Assembly (NCBI RefSeq): GCF_003228315.1
Contig: NZ_CP029693.1
Coordinates: 2,922,001-2,986,000, forward strand
Length of the DNA stretch: 64,000 bases
Direction: 5' to 3'
From: Pseudomonas putida
GTDB lineage: Bacteria; Pseudomonadota; Gammaproteobacteria; Pseudomonadales; Pseudomonadaceae
Positions 16,181 through 26,622 of this stretch are shown piece by piece. How positions within the stretch are numbered: position 1 is the first letter of the stretch; the number at the start of each line of letters is the position of its first letter. A program made the position numbers and the translations under genes. The notes below the pieces were generated by a model, which saw only the letters and a program-made list of their open reading frames with translations, ran no database searches and was not told where the DNA came from.

Positions 16181-16894
16181 TCATGGGCACCAATAAATCT
16201 CTAACGTGGGTTGCAGAAATGCGCGAATCGGCAGTTCGGCGACGTCGTCACCGGCCAGCGCGAAACTCAGGGTGGTCAGCTTGGACTGACCGGAAATCGA
16301 CAGGATCTTGTGTTTGGCCGAAGCCAGCAGCGCGCGACTCATGGTCAGGCGCTGACGCGGCACCGTGGGCGCCAGCATCGGGTAGCAGCGGCGAACACCG
16401 TCAGCCTTCAGGGCTTCGGCGAGGTTCGGGCTGTCGGGGAACAGGGACGCGGTATGGCCGTCATCACCCATGCCCAGCACCAGCACGTCGATCACCGGCA
16501 ATTCGGAGAGTCGGCAGTCGGCTTGTTCGGCTGCCTGTTCGAGGTTGGCACTGGCGCTGTACAGGCTCAGGAACTGCGCCTTGGCCGCTGGCCCCTGCAG
16601 CAGGTATTTCTTGAGCAAACCGGCGTTGCTGTCGGCGTGTTCCACCGGCACCCAGCGCTCATCGGCCAGGCTGACCACCACGCTCGACCAGTCCAGCGTC
16701 TGCTTGGCCAGATGCTGGAAAAACGCCACCGGGCTGCGGCCACCGGAGACCACCAGGGTCGCGGTGCCCTGGGCGTCGATCGCATCGCTCAGTTGCTTGG
16801 CCACGTTCAGCGCCAAAGCCTCGGCCAACAGCGCCGGGCTCTTGAACTGATGGGCAGTGACACCCTGGGGCAGTTTCAAATCAGATATCGCCAT
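16181..16894 (-). CDS. pgl: 6-phosphogluconolactonase
   Basis: A 237-residue lactonase that hydrolyses 6-phosphogluconolactone to 6-phosphogluconate after Zwf. The signature [12 protein letters not shown] (phosphate-binding loop), SLADERWVP and [15 protein letters not shown] segments are all present. Its start overlaps the 3' end of zwf by 14 nt, and eda follows after 17 nt, so the three genes form a tight operon. Confidence 0.94.
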   Translation of the reverse strand: MAISDLKLPQGVTAHQFKSPALLAEALALNVAKQLSDAIDAQGTATLVVSGGRSPVAFFQHLAKQTLDWSSVVVSLADERWVPVEHADSNAGLLKKYLLQGPAAKAQFLSLYSASANLEQAAEQADCRLSELPVIDVLVLGMGDDGHTASLFPDSPNLAEALKADGVRRCYPMLAPTVPRQRLTMSRALLASAKHKILSISGQSKLTTLSFALAGDDVAELPIRAFLQPTLEIYWCP

Positions 16895-18350
16895 ACCACG
16901 ACCTCCCGTCCCGCGTGATCAGCGCAATGGAGCTCATCGGCCCCCAGGACCCGGCCGCGTACGGCTTGGGCGCATCACCGGATTTCTTCCACCCGGCGAT
17001 CAACTGGTCACACCACTTCCACGCGGCTTCGATTTCATCTTTGCGGACAAACAGGTTCTGATTGCCGCGCATCACTTCCAGCAACAACCGTTCGTAGGCA
17101 TCGGGAATCCGTGCGCTGCTCCAGGTGTCGGAAAAATTCAGCTGCAACGGACCGCTGCGCAGCTGCATGCCTTTGTCCAGGCCTTGATCCTTGGTCATCA
17201 CGCGCAAGGAAATGCCTTCGTCCGGTTGCAGGCGGATAATCAGCTTGTTGCTGATTTGCAGGCGCTGCTCGGGGGCGAAGATGTAGTGCGACGGTTCCTT
17301 GAAGTGGATGACGATCTGCGACAGCTTCTGCGGCATGCGCTTGCCGGTACGCAGGTAAAACGGCACGCCGGCCCAGCGCCAGTTGCGGATGTCGGCACGC
17401 AGGGCGACGAAGGTCTCGGTGTCGCTCTGGGTGTTGGAATTGGGTTCTTCCAGGTAGCCCGGCACCGCCTTGCCTTCGCTGTAGCCGGCGATGTACTGGC
17501 CGCGCACCACCTGGGTGGTCAGGCCTTCCGGGCTGATCGGCGCCAGCGCCTTGAGGACCTTTACCTTCTCGTCGCGGATGCTGTCGGCGGACAGGTCGGC
17601 CGGCGGGTCCATGGCGATCAGACAGAGCAGTTGCAGCAGGTGATTCTGGATCATGTCCCGCAGCTGGCCGGCCTTGTCGAAGTAGCCCCAGCGGCCTTCG
17701 ATACCGACCTTCTCGGCCACGGTGATTTCCACGTGGGAGATGTAGTTCTGGTTCCACTGGGTTTCGAACAGGCTGTTGGCGAAACGCAGGGCGATCAGGT
17801 TCTGCACCGTTTCCTTGCCCAGGTAGTGGTCGATGCGATAGGTGCGGTTCTCCGGGAAGAACTGCGCCACGGCATCGTTGACCTTGCGCGAGGATTCCAG
17901 GTCCGAACCGATGGGCTTTTCCAGCACCACGCGGGTGTTTTCCGCCAGGCCAACCTTCGCCAGGTTCTCGCAGATTGCGCCGTACACCGCAGCCGGCGTG
18001 GCGAAATAGGCAATCATCCGCTGTGCGCTGCCGGCCTGCTCGGCCAGGGCCACATAGTCTTCGGCTTTGAGGAAGTCGACGTGCAGATAGGACAGGCGAG
18101 CGAGGAAGCGCTCGACCACGGCTTCGTCCAGCTCCTTGGCCCCGACGTAACGGCGCAGCTCGGAGGCGATGAACGTCAAGTGCTCCTGTTCGCTGCCAGG
18201 CTCACGGGCCAGCGCGATGATGCGGGTGTCCTCATGCAAAAGGCCTGCGCCATCGAGTTGATAAAGGGCTGGAAACAGCTTGCGCAGGGCCAGATCGCCC
18301 AGAGCGCCGAACAAGGCAAAGGTGCACGGTTCAACCGTAATCGAAAGCAT
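16881..18350 (-). CDS. zwf: glucose-6-phosphate 1-dehydrogenase
   Basis: A 489-residue enzyme that oxidises glucose 6-phosphate to 6-phosphogluconolactone with NAD(P). The dinucleotide-binding motif [11 protein letters not shown] is at 14-24, EKPIG at 144-148, and the substrate/catalytic signature RIDHYLGKE at 172-180. It is the first gene of zwf-pgl-eda and is divergent from hexR. A HexR-like site lies about 70-80 bp upstream of the start, so induction by KDPG acting through HexR is expected. Pseudomonads carry several zwf paralogues; this is the one linked to eda. Confidence 0.95.
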   Translation of the reverse strand: MLSITVEPCTFALFGALGDLALRKLFPALYQLDGAGLLHEDTRIIALAREPGSEQEHLTFIASELRRYVGAKELDEAVVERFLARLSYLHVDFLKAEDYVALAEQAGSAQRMIAYFATPAAVYGAICENLAKVGLAENTRVVLEKPIGSDLESSRKVNDAVAQFFPENRTYRIDHYLGKETVQNLIALRFANSLFETQWNQNYISHVEITVAEKVGIEGRWGYFDKAGQLRDMIQNHLLQLLCLIAMDPPADLSADSIRDEKVKVLKALAPISPEGLTTQVVRGQYIAGYSEGKAVPGYLEEPNSNTQSDTETFVALRADIRNWRWAGVPFYLRTGKRMPQKLSQIVIHFKEPSHYIFAPEQRLQISNKLIIRLQPDEGISLRVMTKDQGLDKGMQLRSGPLQLNFSDTWSSARIPDAYERLLLEVMRGNQNLFVRKDEIEAAWKWCDQLIAGWKKSGDAPKPYAAGSWGPMSSIALITRDGRSWYGDI

Positions 18351-18417
18351 GATGTTTGTTCTTTTATCAAGTTAAGCTACAAATACCTTTTTTCAAGGCA
18401 TCACTCAAGGGAAAATG

Positions 18418-18432
18418 TAGTAATAACCACAA
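18418..18432. promoter_or_regulatory. candidate HexR operator for zwf
   Basis: TAGT-N7-ACAA, one mismatch from the TTGT-N7/8-ACAA consensus reported for Pseudomonas HexR. It lies in the zwf-hexR divergent region, where HexR control of zwf is established knowledge. Confidence 0.6.
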
Positions 18433-18567
18433 CATTTTCGCACAATACAGATTCCATATGGTGGTCAGTCGGAGCCAACAGTAGGATAGGCCACCGTGAC
18501 GGGCCTCACCAAAGGCCCTTTTTGCATGAGCCGCGCGCTGAACAGCGCCGGTGTTAAGGATACTTAT

Positions 18568-19437
18568 ATGGACCGCGTGCGAAATTTACTGGAGCAGATC
18601 CAGAATCGCCTTGAAGAGCTGAACAAGGCCGAACGCAAAGTCGCCGAGGTGATCCTGCTCAACCCGCAGCAGGCCACTCGCTTCAGCATCGCCGCCCTCG
18701 CCCAGGCCGCCTCGGTGAGTGAACCGACGGTCAACCGTTTCTGCCGTTCCTTCGGCGTCAGCGGCTACCCCGAACTCAAGCTGCAGCTGGCCCAGAGTCT
18801 GGCCAGCGGCGCGGCCTATGTCAGCCGCGCGGTGGAAGCCGACGACAATCCCCAGGCCTACACCCAGAAGATCTTCGGCAGCGCCATCGCCTCCCTGGAC
18901 AGCGCTTGCCAGGCGCTGGACCCGAACCTGATCAGCCGCGCCGTCGACCTGTTGATCCAGGCGCGGCAGATCCACTTCTTCGGCCTCGGCGCCTCGGCCC
19001 CGGTGGCCCTGGATGCACAGCACAAGTTCTTCCGTTTCAACCTGGCCGTGACCGCCCACGCCGACGTGCTGATGCAGCGCATGATTGCCTCGGTGGCACA
19101 CACCGGCGAATTGTTCGTGATCATTTCCTACACCGGCCGCACCCGCGAGCTGGTGGAAGTGGCGCGTATCGCCCGGGAAAACGGCGCGTCGGTGCTGGGC
19201 CTGACGGCGGAAAACTCACCGCTGGCCAAGGCCAGTACCCTGAGCCTGAACATTCCGCTGCCGGAAGACACCGACATCTACATGCCGATGACCTCGCGGA
19301 TCATTCAGTTGACCGTACTGGACGTGCTGGCGACCGGCATGACCTTGCGCCGGGGCGTGGATTTCCAGCCGCATTTGCGCAAGATCAAAGAGAGCCTGAA
19401 TGCCAGCCGGTATCCGGTGGGTGACGAGTTCAACTGA
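18568..19437 (+). CDS. hexR: HexR transcriptional repressor
   Basis: A 289-residue RpiR-family regulator: an N-terminal helix-turn-helix (about residues 1-77, [20 protein letters not shown]) followed by a sugar-phosphate isomerase (SIS) domain with [11 protein letters not shown] and SYTGRTREL. In pseudomonads HexR represses zwf-pgl-eda, edd-glk and gap, and KDPG releases it. The ATG at 18568 is taken because aagga lies 8 nt upstream; the frame extends 24 codons further without support. The genes it controls are all in this window, on both sides. Confidence 0.94.
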   Translation: MDRVRNLLEQIQNRLEELNKAERKVAEVILLNPQQATRFSIAALAQAASVSEPTVNRFCRSFGVSGYPELKLQLAQSLASGAAYVSRAVEADDNPQAYTQKIFGSAIASLDSACQALDPNLISRAVDLLIQARQIHFFGLGASAPVALDAQHKFFRFNLAVTAHADVLMQRMIASVAHTGELFVIISYTGRTRELVEVARIARENGASVLGLTAENSPLAKASTLSLNIPLPEDTDIYMPMTSRIIQLTVLDVLATGMTLRRGVDFQPHLRKIKESLNASRYPVGDEFN

Positions 19438-19465
19438 TCCGGAATCTCATTGCCTGATCGGGCCT

Positions 19466-19560
19466 CATCGCGGGCAAGCCTTGCTCCCACAGGTTGAGCG
19501 GCGGTCACAAGTTTTGTGCTCGACGCGGACACTGTGGGAGCAAGGCTTGCCCGCGATGGC
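19466..19560. repeat. REP doublet, outward-facing, cgggcaagcc variant
   Basis: A variant core (cgcgggcaagccttgctcccac) in outward orientation with its own spacer. It separates hexR from the convergent mutarotase gene. Confidence 0.85.
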
Positions 19561-19581
19561 GTTAGTGGCAACACCGCAAAG

Positions 19582-20436
19582 TCAGGCTCCCACCCGCGCC
19601 TGCAAACTCAAATGCGCCCGCTCCCCCGGCTTCAGGCACAGGCTGTCCGTGCCGCCACTCGCCGCTTCCACACAAACGAATTCGGTTATTTCATTCCAGC
19701 TCACCCCCAGCAACGGCCGCGACCCCGGATGCCAGACCACCGTGTCCGCCGTATCCCCGGTATCGATGCACAGCGCCCGCTGCCAGGCATGGTCGTTGAG
19801 CTGCAATTCACCGTCATGCTGGAACACCCGCTGACAGCCTCCGTCGACGCGTAACTCGCCTTCCTGCTGGCAAAACTCTCGGCTCAACTGGTCGTAACCC
19901 TGCACGCCATCGAGCCCAGACAGCGCTACCTCAGCGACATCGCCAATACGCCAGTAAGCATGCAAAGCCTGGCTCAACTGGCACGGCAGGTCGTCCTGAT
20001 GCTCGGTGCTCAGGCGTAGATCCATGCTTTCACCGAGGTGTGCATGCAGGTCCACCTGCCAGTCGCACAACTCGAGACGCCAGTGCAGCCGCACACCATC
20101 GTCGTCACTGCTGCTGTCGATCAGCTTCCAGTCGAGCAGGCGCGCCCAACCATGTGACGGCCAGGCATTTTCGCTCGGGTGACGGCCATACCACGGCCAG
20201 CACACCGGCACGCCACCGCGAATGGCGCCCACCTGAGGCCAGCGCGCCGCGCACCACAGCCATGGCTTTTGATCCCTGGGTTGAAAGTGCAACAGCTGCG
20301 CGCCCTGACGGCTGAACACCGCCTGGCACAACGGGTGATCGATCACCAACACATCGCGCTTCTGATAGCGCTCCCACGCAAACACCGGCCGTTCGCGCAA
20401 GGATTTGAAGAAGCGTTGTAGCGGATGCTCAAGCAT
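19582..20436 (-). CDS. D-hexose-6-phosphate mutarotase (YeaD-like)
   Basis: A 284-residue aldose-1-epimerase-fold protein of the glucose-6-phosphate 1-epimerase family. It interconverts the alpha and beta anomers of hexose 6-phosphates; the beta form is the Zwf substrate. The frame shows VFSRQGAQLLHFQPRD, the family segment PVCWPWYG and a C-terminal CVEAASGG. The ATG at 20436 is used because AGGA lies 9 nt upstream; the TTG two codons earlier is unlikely. It lies 114 bp downstream of oprB, beyond an oprB terminator, so it may have a separate or read-through transcript. Confidence 0.85.
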   Translation of the reverse strand: MLEHPLQRFFKSLRERPVFAWERYQKRDVLVIDHPLCQAVFSRQGAQLLHFQPRDQKPWLWCAARWPQVGAIRGGVPVCWPWYGRHPSENAWPSHGWARLLDWKLIDSSSDDDGVRLHWRLELCDWQVDLHAHLGESMDLRLSTEHQDDLPCQLSQALHAYWRIGDVAEVALSGLDGVQGYDQLSREFCQQEGELRVDGGCQRVFQHDGELQLNDHAWQRALCIDTGDTADTVVWHPGSRPLLGVSWNEITEFVCVEAASGGTDSLCLKPGERAHLSLQARVGA

Positions 20437-20482
20437 GTGCAACGGTCCTGAAAAACACTGTCACCGGGGCTGCGCGCTCCCC

Positions 20483-20513
20483 AAAAAAAAAGCGGACAGC
20501 CTGGGCTGTCCGC
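20483..20513 (-). terminator. intrinsic terminator of gts-oprB
   Basis: A strong stem gcggacagcc/ggctgtccgc is followed on the minus strand by nine T. It lies about 40 nt past the oprB stop. Confidence 0.88.
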
Positions 20514-20550
20514 AAAATGCGCACATAGAGAGGAGCTTATCGCAACAGCG

Positions 20551-21897
20551 TCAGAACACCGACTGAATTTTCAGGCCGGCGACCAGCGCGTTATCCACTT
20601 CATCCACACCGCCGGGGTGCGTGACGTATTGCAGGTTGGGACGCACGGTCAGCCAGTTGGTGACGTGGAAGCCGTAGTTGAGTTCGTAGTTGTACTCGGT
20701 CTCGCGCAGTGGCGAGAACAACGGGTCTTCGTAGTTGCTGACACCATTGGCCGCGTTCACCAGCTCGGCGTTTTTCTTCACGTCATCGTTGACATGGATA
20801 CGGGCGAAACCGATGCCCACGTCATCTTTCGGACGCGCATCGAACGGCCCCTTGTACACGAACATCAGCGACTGATAGTTGTCGACGACGTTGGTGTCCT
20901 TGTCGTGGAACGTGGCGTTGGCCGCAATGTTCAGGCCACGGGAAGCGTCGCCGTTGTGCGTGGTGAGTTGCTGCTGCGCGACAAACCAGTAGCCGTGCTT
21001 GCTGTCATGGCTGCGGTAGGCGTTGCCGGTGGTGGCGGCGTCATTGCCGTTTTCGTCTTCACGGACGTCATCGGCCTTGGCCGTGCTCTTGTAGTAACCG
21101 ACACGGTACTCGCCCGGCAGGTTGCCAGGGTTGGGCAGCCAGACCAGTTCGACCGGCAGTACGGTACCCTCGGTGCCGCTGCCGCTGAGCTTGAAGCCGT
21201 TGCCGTGCTCGAGCTGCGTCGGGTTCTGGTTGTACGCGCCGATCTGCGCATACCACTCCGGCGAGATGTTCCACTTCACGCGGATCGCCGCCTGGCTGAT
21301 CGGCCAGTTGTACCAGATGTTGGTGGCCCAGTTACCCACCTGGGAGCCGCAGAACGCCAGGTTCTGGAATTCGCACGGGAAGCTGTTGAAGTCTTCGCCT
21401 TCACCGAAGTAACCGGCCTTGACGTCCAGTTGGTTGTCGAAGAACTGATGCTTGATCCACAGCTGGGTCAGACGAACCATGTGGCCGCGACCGTAGACTT
21501 CCTGGGAGGAACTCAAGGTGCCCGCGCGCGGATCACCGATGCGGTCGTTGGAGATGTTTTCGCCGTTACGGTTAGTCAGCTGGATCTTCGCCTGGGTGTT
21601 GTCCCAGCCGAGCAGCTTTTGCAGGTCCAGCGCCGCGCCGAGGCCGAACTGGTCGGCATAACGCGCGGTCTTGTCGTCGTTGAAACCGCCGTGCAGGTTG
21701 CCACCGACTTCACCGACATAGTCCATCTTGATGTCGATGCCCTGCTCGATCAGCCGGGTCCGTTCACCACCCCAATCACCGGTCATCCATTCTGAATCGG
21801 CGCTGAACGCTTCAGCTGCGTGGACGCTACCGGCCAGCATCATGGCCGCGACGGCCGATAACTGACAGATCAGCTGAGCGCTGTTGTTCTTCTTCAT
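20551..21897 (-). CDS. oprB: carbohydrate-selective outer membrane porin OprB
   Basis: A 448-residue outer-membrane porin for glucose and related sugars. A signal peptide is clear (MKKNNSAQLICQLS to SVHA-AEAF). The mature part begins with the OprB pattern SEWMTGDWGGERTRL and ends in a C-terminal aromatic residue, LKIQSVF, as usual for beta-barrels. It lies downstream of gtsD with a REP doublet between them, and a terminator follows. One GGTTACA half-site, like those in front of gtsA, lies in its leader at 21942-21948. Confidence 0.95.
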   Translation of the reverse strand: MKKNNSAQLICQLSAVAAMMLAGSVHAAEAFSADSEWMTGDWGGERTRLIEQGIDIKMDYVGEVGGNLHGGFNDDKTARYADQFGLGAALDLQKLLGWDNTQAKIQLTNRNGENISNDRIGDPRAGTLSSSQEVYGRGHMVRLTQLWIKHQFFDNQLDVKAGYFGEGEDFNSFPCEFQNLAFCGSQVGNWATNIWYNWPISQAAIRVKWNISPEWYAQIGAYNQNPTQLEHGNGFKLSGSGTEGTVLPVELVWLPNPGNLPGEYRVGYYKSTAKADDVREDENGNDAATTGNAYRSHDSKHGYWFVAQQQLTTHNGDASRGLNIAANATFHDKDTNVVDNYQSLMFVYKGPFDARPKDDVGIGFARIHVNDDVKKNAELVNAANGVSNYEDPLFSPLRETEYNYELNYGFHVTNWLTVRPNLQYVTHPGGVDEVDNALVAGLKIQSVF

Positions 21898-21989
21898 CCC
21901 TACTTCCTCGTTTTATTGTTATTAACTTTTTTGCCTAACGCGGTTACATCAGTTGCGAAGAGCGACAGGCCGCTCACCGCATATCCCCC

Positions 21990-22091
21990 CTGTAGGAGCG
22001 AGCATGCTCGCGAGAAACCTGAGAGCACCGTGGGGTGTCAGGTTTCCAGAGTCATCGTTGACGTCCATCGCGAGCAGGCTCGCTCCTACAG
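21990..22091. repeat. REP doublet (REPIN), spacer class A
   Basis: Inward-facing; the left core has the catgctcg variant and the spacer has ggggtgtcaggtttcc. It sits inside the gts-oprB unit between gtsD and oprB. Confidence 0.88.
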
Positions 22092-22101
22092 TTTTTGGTC
22101 T

Positions 22102-23262
22102 TCAGCGGCCTTTGAATTGAGCAACGTTGGCAGCGTGGCTCTCGACCTTTGGCAACCCGGCAACCCCCAGTCGCTCACCGCTCTTGGCGTCGAACAGCAG
22201 CACTTTCGCCGGATCGAATTGCAGGGTCAGGGTCTCGCCCACCTGCGGCGCGACGTCCGGTGCGAGGCGGCAGCAGACCTTGGTGCCGTTGAGATTGACG
22301 AAGACCAAGGTGTCGGGACCGGTCGGCTCGGTGACCTGGACTTCGGCGCGAATGGTCGGCAAACCATTGGCCTCGGCGCCGGCCAGCACGATCTGCTCCG
22401 GACGCATGCCGAGGATCACTTCGCGGTCTTCAAGGCCGGCGTCCTGCATGCCCAGCGGCAGTTCGCAGCGCGCCTGGCCACTGTCGAGCAGCGCCAGCAA
22501 ACGACCGTCCTTGCGCTGCAAACGCAGGGGGATGAAGTTCATCGGCGGCGAGCCGATGAAGCTCGCCACGAACAGGTTGGCCGGGTTGTTGTAGATGTCT
22601 TTCGGGGTGCCGAACTGCTGGATGATCCCGTCCTTCATCACCGCCACTTTGTCGCCCAGGGTCATGGCTTCGATCTGGTCGTGGGTCACGTAGACCGTGG
22701 TGGTTTTCAGGCGCTGGTGCATCAGTTTCATTTCGGTGCGCATCTCGACCCGCAGCTTGGCGTCGAGGTTGGACAGCGGTTCGTCGAACAGATAAATCTT
22801 CGGTCGCCGCGCCAGTGCACGGCCCATCGCCACCCGCTGTTGCTGGCCGCCGGAGAGCTGGCCGGGCTTGCGGCTGAGCAGGTGTTCGATCTGCAACAGC
22901 TTGGCCACACGGGCGACTTCTTCGTCGATGTCGGCGGTGGGCATTTTGCGAATCTTCAGGCCGAAGGCGATGTTGTCGCGCACGCTCATGGTCGGGTACA
23001 GCGCGTAGGACTGGAACACCATGGCGATGTCGCGATCCTTGGAGCTCATGCCGCTGATGTCGGCGTCGTCCACCAGGATCGCACCGCCGCTGATGGTTTC
23101 CAGGCCGGCGATGCAGTTCATCAGGGTCGATTTACCGCAGCCCGACGGGCCGACCAGGATCAGGAACTCCCCGTCGTTGATCTTCAGCTCGATGTTTTTC
23201 AGGGTGTCCGGCAAGCCGGCGCCATAGGTCTTGTTGACGTTGCGTAATTCGAGAGTTGCCAT
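22102..23262 (-). CDS. gtsD: glucose ABC transporter ATPase GtsD
   Basis: A 386-residue ABC ATPase of the MalK/UgpC type that energises glucose import by GtsBC. Walker [10 protein letters not shown] is at 38-46, the signature [12 protein letters not shown] near 137, Walker [13 protein letters not shown] shortly after, and a C-terminal OB-fold regulatory domain as in MalK. It follows gtsC by 4 nt and ends the transporter genes before oprB. The glucose assignment follows the P. putida gts locus order. Confidence 0.93.
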   Translation of the reverse strand: MATLELRNVNKTYGAGLPDTLKNIELKINDGEFLILVGPSGCGKSTLMNCIAGLETISGGAILVDDADISGMSSKDRDIAMVFQSYALYPTMSVRDNIAFGLKIRKMPTADIDEEVARVAKLLQIEHLLSRKPGQLSGGQQQRVAMGRALARRPKIYLFDEPLSNLDAKLRVEMRTEMKLMHQRLKTTTVYVTHDQIEAMTLGDKVAVMKDGIIQQFGTPKDIYNNPANLFVASFIGSPPMNFIPLRLQRKDGRLLALLDSGQARCELPLGMQDAGLEDREVILGMRPEQIVLAGAEANGLPTIRAEVQVTEPTGPDTLVFVNLNGTKVCCRLAPDVAPQVGETLTLQFDPAKVLLFDAKSGERLGVAGLPKVESHAANVAQFKGR

Positions 23263-23266
23263 GTTT

Positions 23267-24112
23267 CTACCCCTTGACCGCGCCGGACGTCAGCCCACGC
23301 AGGAAATACTTGCCAGCGAATATGTAGACCAGCAGTGTCGGCAGCCCGGCGATCATCGCGGCGGCCATATCAACGTTGTATTCCTTGACCCCGGTGCTGG
23401 TGTTGACCAGGTTGTTCAGGGCCACGGTGATCGGTTGCGCATCGCCACTGGCGAACACCACGCCGAACAGGAAATCGTTCCAGATCTGGGTGAACTGCCA
23501 GATCAGGCAGACCATCACGATCGGGATCGACATCGGCAGCAGGATCTTCCAGAAGATCATGAAGAAGCCCGCGCCATCGAGCCGCGCGGCCTTGACCAGC
23601 GCATCCGGAATGCTCACGTAGTAGTTGCGGAAGAACAGCGTGGTGAACGCCAAGCCGTAGACCACGTGCACCAGCACCAGGCCTGCGGTGGTGTTGGCCA
23701 GGCCGAACTTGCCGAGGGTGAACGAAGCCGGCAGCAGCACGGTCTGGAACGGCAGGAAGCAGCCGAACAGCAACAGGCCGAAGAACAGTTGCGAACCGCG
23801 GAAGCGCCACATCGACAGCACGTAGCCGTTCATGGCACCGATGAAGGTCGAGATCAGCACCGCCGGCACGGTGATTTTCACCGAGTTCCAGAAGTAGCCG
23901 CCGACCACGTCCCAGGCCTTGATCCAGCCGATGCCGTCGATCACCGCCGGCCAGCTCAACAGGTTGCCGGTGCGAATGTCTTCCGGGGTCTTGAAGCTGG
24001 TCAGCAGCATCACGATCAGCGGAATCAGGTACACCGCCGCCGCCAGCAACAAGGTGGCGTAGATGGCGATGCGGCTGAAACTCAAGGAAGGTTTGCCCAG
24101 TTGATTAGTCAT
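23267..24112 (-). CDS. gtsC: glucose ABC transporter permease GtsC
   Basis: A 281-residue MalG-like permease with six hydrophobic segments (first IAIYATLLLAAAVYLIPLIV) and the EAA loop near KAARLDGAGFFMIFWKILLP, which contacts the ATPase. It overlaps gtsB by 8 nt and precedes gtsD by 4 nt, so the transporter genes are translated as a tight unit. Confidence 0.93.
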   Translation of the reverse strand: MTNQLGKPSLSFSRIAIYATLLLAAAVYLIPLIVMLLTSFKTPEDIRTGNLLSWPAVIDGIGWIKAWDVVGGYFWNSVKITVPAVLISTFIGAMNGYVLSMWRFRGSQLFFGLLLFGCFLPFQTVLLPASFTLGKFGLANTTAGLVLVHVVYGLAFTTLFFRNYYVSIPDALVKAARLDGAGFFMIFWKILLPMSIPIVMVCLIWQFTQIWNDFLFGVVFASGDAQPITVALNNLVNTSTGVKEYNVDMAAAMIAGLPTLLVYIFAGKYFLRGLTSGAVKG

Positions 24113-25013
24113 GGCGCTTGCCTCGCAGCTCGGAGTACAGATACGGCACGAGGATGGTCAGCACGGCACCGAGCATCAGCATGGCGCTGGCCGAACCGAT
24201 ACCCATCTGGCCACGGCTGAAGGTGAAGGAATACATGAACATCGCCGGCAGGTCGGAGGAGTAGCCAGGACCGCCAGCGGTCATCGCCGCCACCAGGTCG
24301 AAGCTCTTGATCGCGATGTGCGCCAGGATCATGAAGGCGCTGAAGAACACCGGGCGCAGGCTCGGCAAGACGATCTTCAGGTAGATGGTCGGCAGGCTCG
24401 CACCATCGACTTGCGCGGCACGGATGATCGACTGATCGACACCCCGCAGGCCGGCGAGGAACATCGCCATGACAAAGCCGGAGGCTTGCCAGACAGCGGC
24501 GATCACCAGGCAGTACACCACGCGATCCTGATCCACCAGCCAGTCCAGGCGGAAGCCTTCCCAGCCCCAGTCACGCAGCATCTTGTCCAGGCCAAGGCCT
24601 GGGTTGAGCAGCCATTTCCAGGCAGTACCGGTGACGATCATCGACAGCGCCATCGGGTACAGGTAGATGGTGCGGATGAAGCCTTCCTTGCGGATGCGCT
24701 GGTCCAGCAGCACCGCGAAGAGCACGCCCAGCACCAGGCTGATGCCGATGAACAGACCGCCGAACACCGCGAGGTTCTTGCTCGCGACCCACCAGCGGTC
24801 GTTGTCCATCAGGCGCATGTATTGCTGCAGGCCGACCCACTTGTAGCTCGGCATGAAGCTGGAGTTGGTGAAGGACAGAATGAACGTCCAGATGATGTAA
24901 CCGTAGAAGCCAACCAACACGATCAGCATGCTCGGCGCCAGTACCAGTTTGGGTAGCCAGCGCTGCAGCGCATCGAACGGTGAGGCTTTGCTGAAAACCG
25001 CCACAGAGCTCAT
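24105..25013 (-). CDS. gtsB: glucose ABC transporter permease GtsB
   Basis: A 302-residue MalF-like inner-membrane permease, with a first membrane segment (APSMLIVLVGFYGYIIWTFI) and the EAA motif region RAAQVDGASLPTIYLKIVLP. It pairs with GtsC to form the channel. A REP doublet separates it from gtsA, which may lower its expression relative to the binding protein, as often seen for transporters. Confidence 0.93.
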   Translation of the reverse strand: MSSVAVFSKASPFDALQRWLPKLVLAPSMLIVLVGFYGYIIWTFILSFTNSSFMPSYKWVGLQQYMRLMDNDRWWVASKNLAVFGGLFIGISLVLGVLFAVLLDQRIRKEGFIRTIYLYPMALSMIVTGTAWKWLLNPGLGLDKMLRDWGWEGFRLDWLVDQDRVVYCLVIAAVWQASGFVMAMFLAGLRGVDQSIIRAAQVDGASLPTIYLKIVLPSLRPVFFSAFMILAHIAIKSFDLVAAMTAGGPGYSSDLPAMFMYSFTFSRGQMGIGSASAMLMLGAVLTILVPYLYSELRGKRHD

Positions 25014-25057
25014 CGGGATAATCCAGGTTTAGATGTAAAGGATCGGAGTACGACCCC

Positions 25058-25145
25058 TTGTAGGAGCCAGCCTGCTGGCGATGGAGTGTCAGTCGACATC
25101 TGTGTTACTGACACACCATCGCGAGCAGGCTCGCTCCTACAGGGG
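25058..25145. repeat. REP doublet (REPIN), spacer class B, inside gts operon
   Basis: Inward-facing, with a left core variant cagcctgctggcg and a spacer gtgtcagtcgacat. It lies between gtsA and gtsB. Confidence 0.88.
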
Positions 25146-25163
25146 ACTCCTCGGTGTCAGGGA

Positions 25164-26471
25164 TTACTGGGCCGCTTTGACCGCCGACGCCAGCTGCGCG
25201 CTGGCCTTGGCCGGGTCGGCGTCCTTGTCGTTCATGAAGTTGGTGACCACGTCGAAGATCGCGCCCTGCACGGCCAGGGAAGTGGCCATGTTGTGCGCCA
25301 TGCTCGGTTGCAGGCCTCCGGTCTTGTCGTCCGCCAGGAAGTCCTTGGCAGCGGTCTGGGCGCAGGAGTCGAAGCCCAGTTTGTCCATCTCGTTCAGCAT
25401 GTCGGTGCGGACCGGGATCGAGCCTTTGTTGATGCTGAAGACTTTCTGGAAGTCGGTGCCCAGCGCGACCTTGGCCAGGTCCTGCTGCGCGGCGATGTCG
25501 CCTTTGCGATCAGCCTTGAGCTTGAACACGGCCATCGAGTCGATGTTGTAGGTGAAGGCCTTGTCGGTCCCCGGGAACGCTACGCACTGGTAGTCCTTGC
25601 CGGCGACTTTCTTGGCGGCGGTCCATTCACTCTTGGCCCAGTCGCCCATCATCTGCATGCCCGCCTTGCCGTTGATCACGTCGGCGGCAGCGATGTTCCA
25701 GTCACGACCGGCACGGTTCGGGTCCATGTAGGTGGTGATTTTTTTAAGCTCCGTGAAGGCCTTGGTCATCTCGGCGCCCGACAGGGTTTTCTGGTCGAGA
25801 TCCACCAGCGCTTTCTTGTAGCCATCGGCGCCCATGACCGAGAGCACCACGTCTTCGAACACGGTGCTGTCCTGCCACGGCTGGCCACCGTGGGCGAGCG
25901 CGATGAAGCCGGCGGCCTTGAGCTTGTCGCCGGCGGCGTAGAATTCTTCGAGGGTGGTCGGGGCCTTGTCGATCCCGGCTTTCTTGAACACTTCCGGGTT
26001 GATCCACAGCCAGTTCACACGGTGGATGTTCACCGGCACGGCCACGTAATCGCCTTCGTACTTGACGGTGTCGGAGACTTTCTTCGACAGCAGGCCATCC
26101 CAGTTTTCCGCCTTGGCCACAGGGGCCAGGGTGTCGGTGCTCAGCAGGCCGGTGCTGCCCCATTCCTGGATGTCCGGGCCCTTGATCTGGGCAACGCCTG
26201 GCGGGTTACCGGCCACGGCGCGGCTCTTGAGTACGGTCATGGCGGTGGAGCCGCCACCACCGGCGACTGCGCCGTCCTTCCAGGTGTAACCGTCTTTTTC
26301 GACCTGGGCCTTGAGGACATCGACCGCTGCCTTTTCACCACCGGATGTCCACCAGTGAACGACTTCCACCGAGCCTTTGGCATCGTCGGCAAGAGCACTA
26401 ATAGGGAACGCGGAAAATGGAACCAGGGAGGCGAGAGAAATGACAGTAGCGAGGCGAGAAATCGCATTCAT
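25164..26471 (-). CDS. gtsA: glucose ABC substrate-binding protein GtsA
   Basis: A 435-residue periplasmic sugar-binding protein of the MalE-like family 1. The signal peptide ends near residue 28 (SALA-DD), followed by [17 protein letters not shown], typical for monosaccharide-binding members. It delivers glucose to GtsBC. A ribosome-binding site (AAAGG) precedes the ATG. The 142-bp upstream region carries three 12-bp tandem repeats and a module shared with the AGE gene promoter; the GltR regulator encoded two genes upstream is the obvious candidate binder. Confidence 0.94.
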   Translation of the reverse strand: MNAISRLATVISLASLVPFSAFPISALADDAKGSVEVVHWWTSGGEKAAVDVLKAQVEKDGYTWKDGAVAGGGGSTAMTVLKSRAVAGNPPGVAQIKGPDIQEWGSTGLLSTDTLAPVAKAENWDGLLSKKVSDTVKYEGDYVAVPVNIHRVNWLWINPEVFKKAGIDKAPTTLEEFYAAGDKLKAAGFIALAHGGQPWQDSTVFEDVVLSVMGADGYKKALVDLDQKTLSGAEMTKAFTELKKITTYMDPNRAGRDWNIAAADVINGKAGMQMMGDWAKSEWTAAKKVAGKDYQCVAFPGTDKAFTYNIDSMAVFKLKADRKGDIAAQQDLAKVALGTDFQKVFSINKGSIPVRTDMLNEMDKLGFDSCAQTAAKDFLADDKTGGLQPSMAHNMATSLAVQGAIFDVVTNFMNDKDADPAKASAQLASAVKAAQ

Positions 26472-26532
26472 CTAGGAGTACCTTTCTTGTTGTTATGCGT
26501 TGCAAGTCTGGTGCTTGCGCTGCATGGGATTT

Positions 26533-26583
26533 TAAACAGCGGACATCCCTTCGCAGGTAACGAAGGGACGCGGGAATGTCACC
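26533..26583 (-). promoter_or_regulatory. gtsA promoter module shared with AGE gene
   Basis: TAAAC at 26533, GTAACGAAGGG at 26557 and ATGTCACC at 26576 occur with exactly the same spacing (24 and 19 nt) as upstream of the AGE gene. It includes an inverted repeat tcccttcg/cgaaggga at 26546-26568. Confidence 0.6.
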
Positions 26584-26586
26584 ACA

Positions 26587-26622
26587 TGGTTACACAGCTG
26601 GTTACATAGCTGATTACAAAGC
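26587..26622. repeat. three 12-bp tandem repeats upstream of gtsA
   Basis: tggttacacagc, tggttacatagc, tgattacaaagc in a row. They overlap the last codons of the AGE gene and lie about 115-150 bp upstream of gtsA. Direct repeats fit binding by an OmpR-type regulator. Confidence 0.65.

Noticed and set aside
16857..18557. 566-codon plus-strand frame over zwf
   Set aside because: Antisense shadow of zwf, with no conserved motif.
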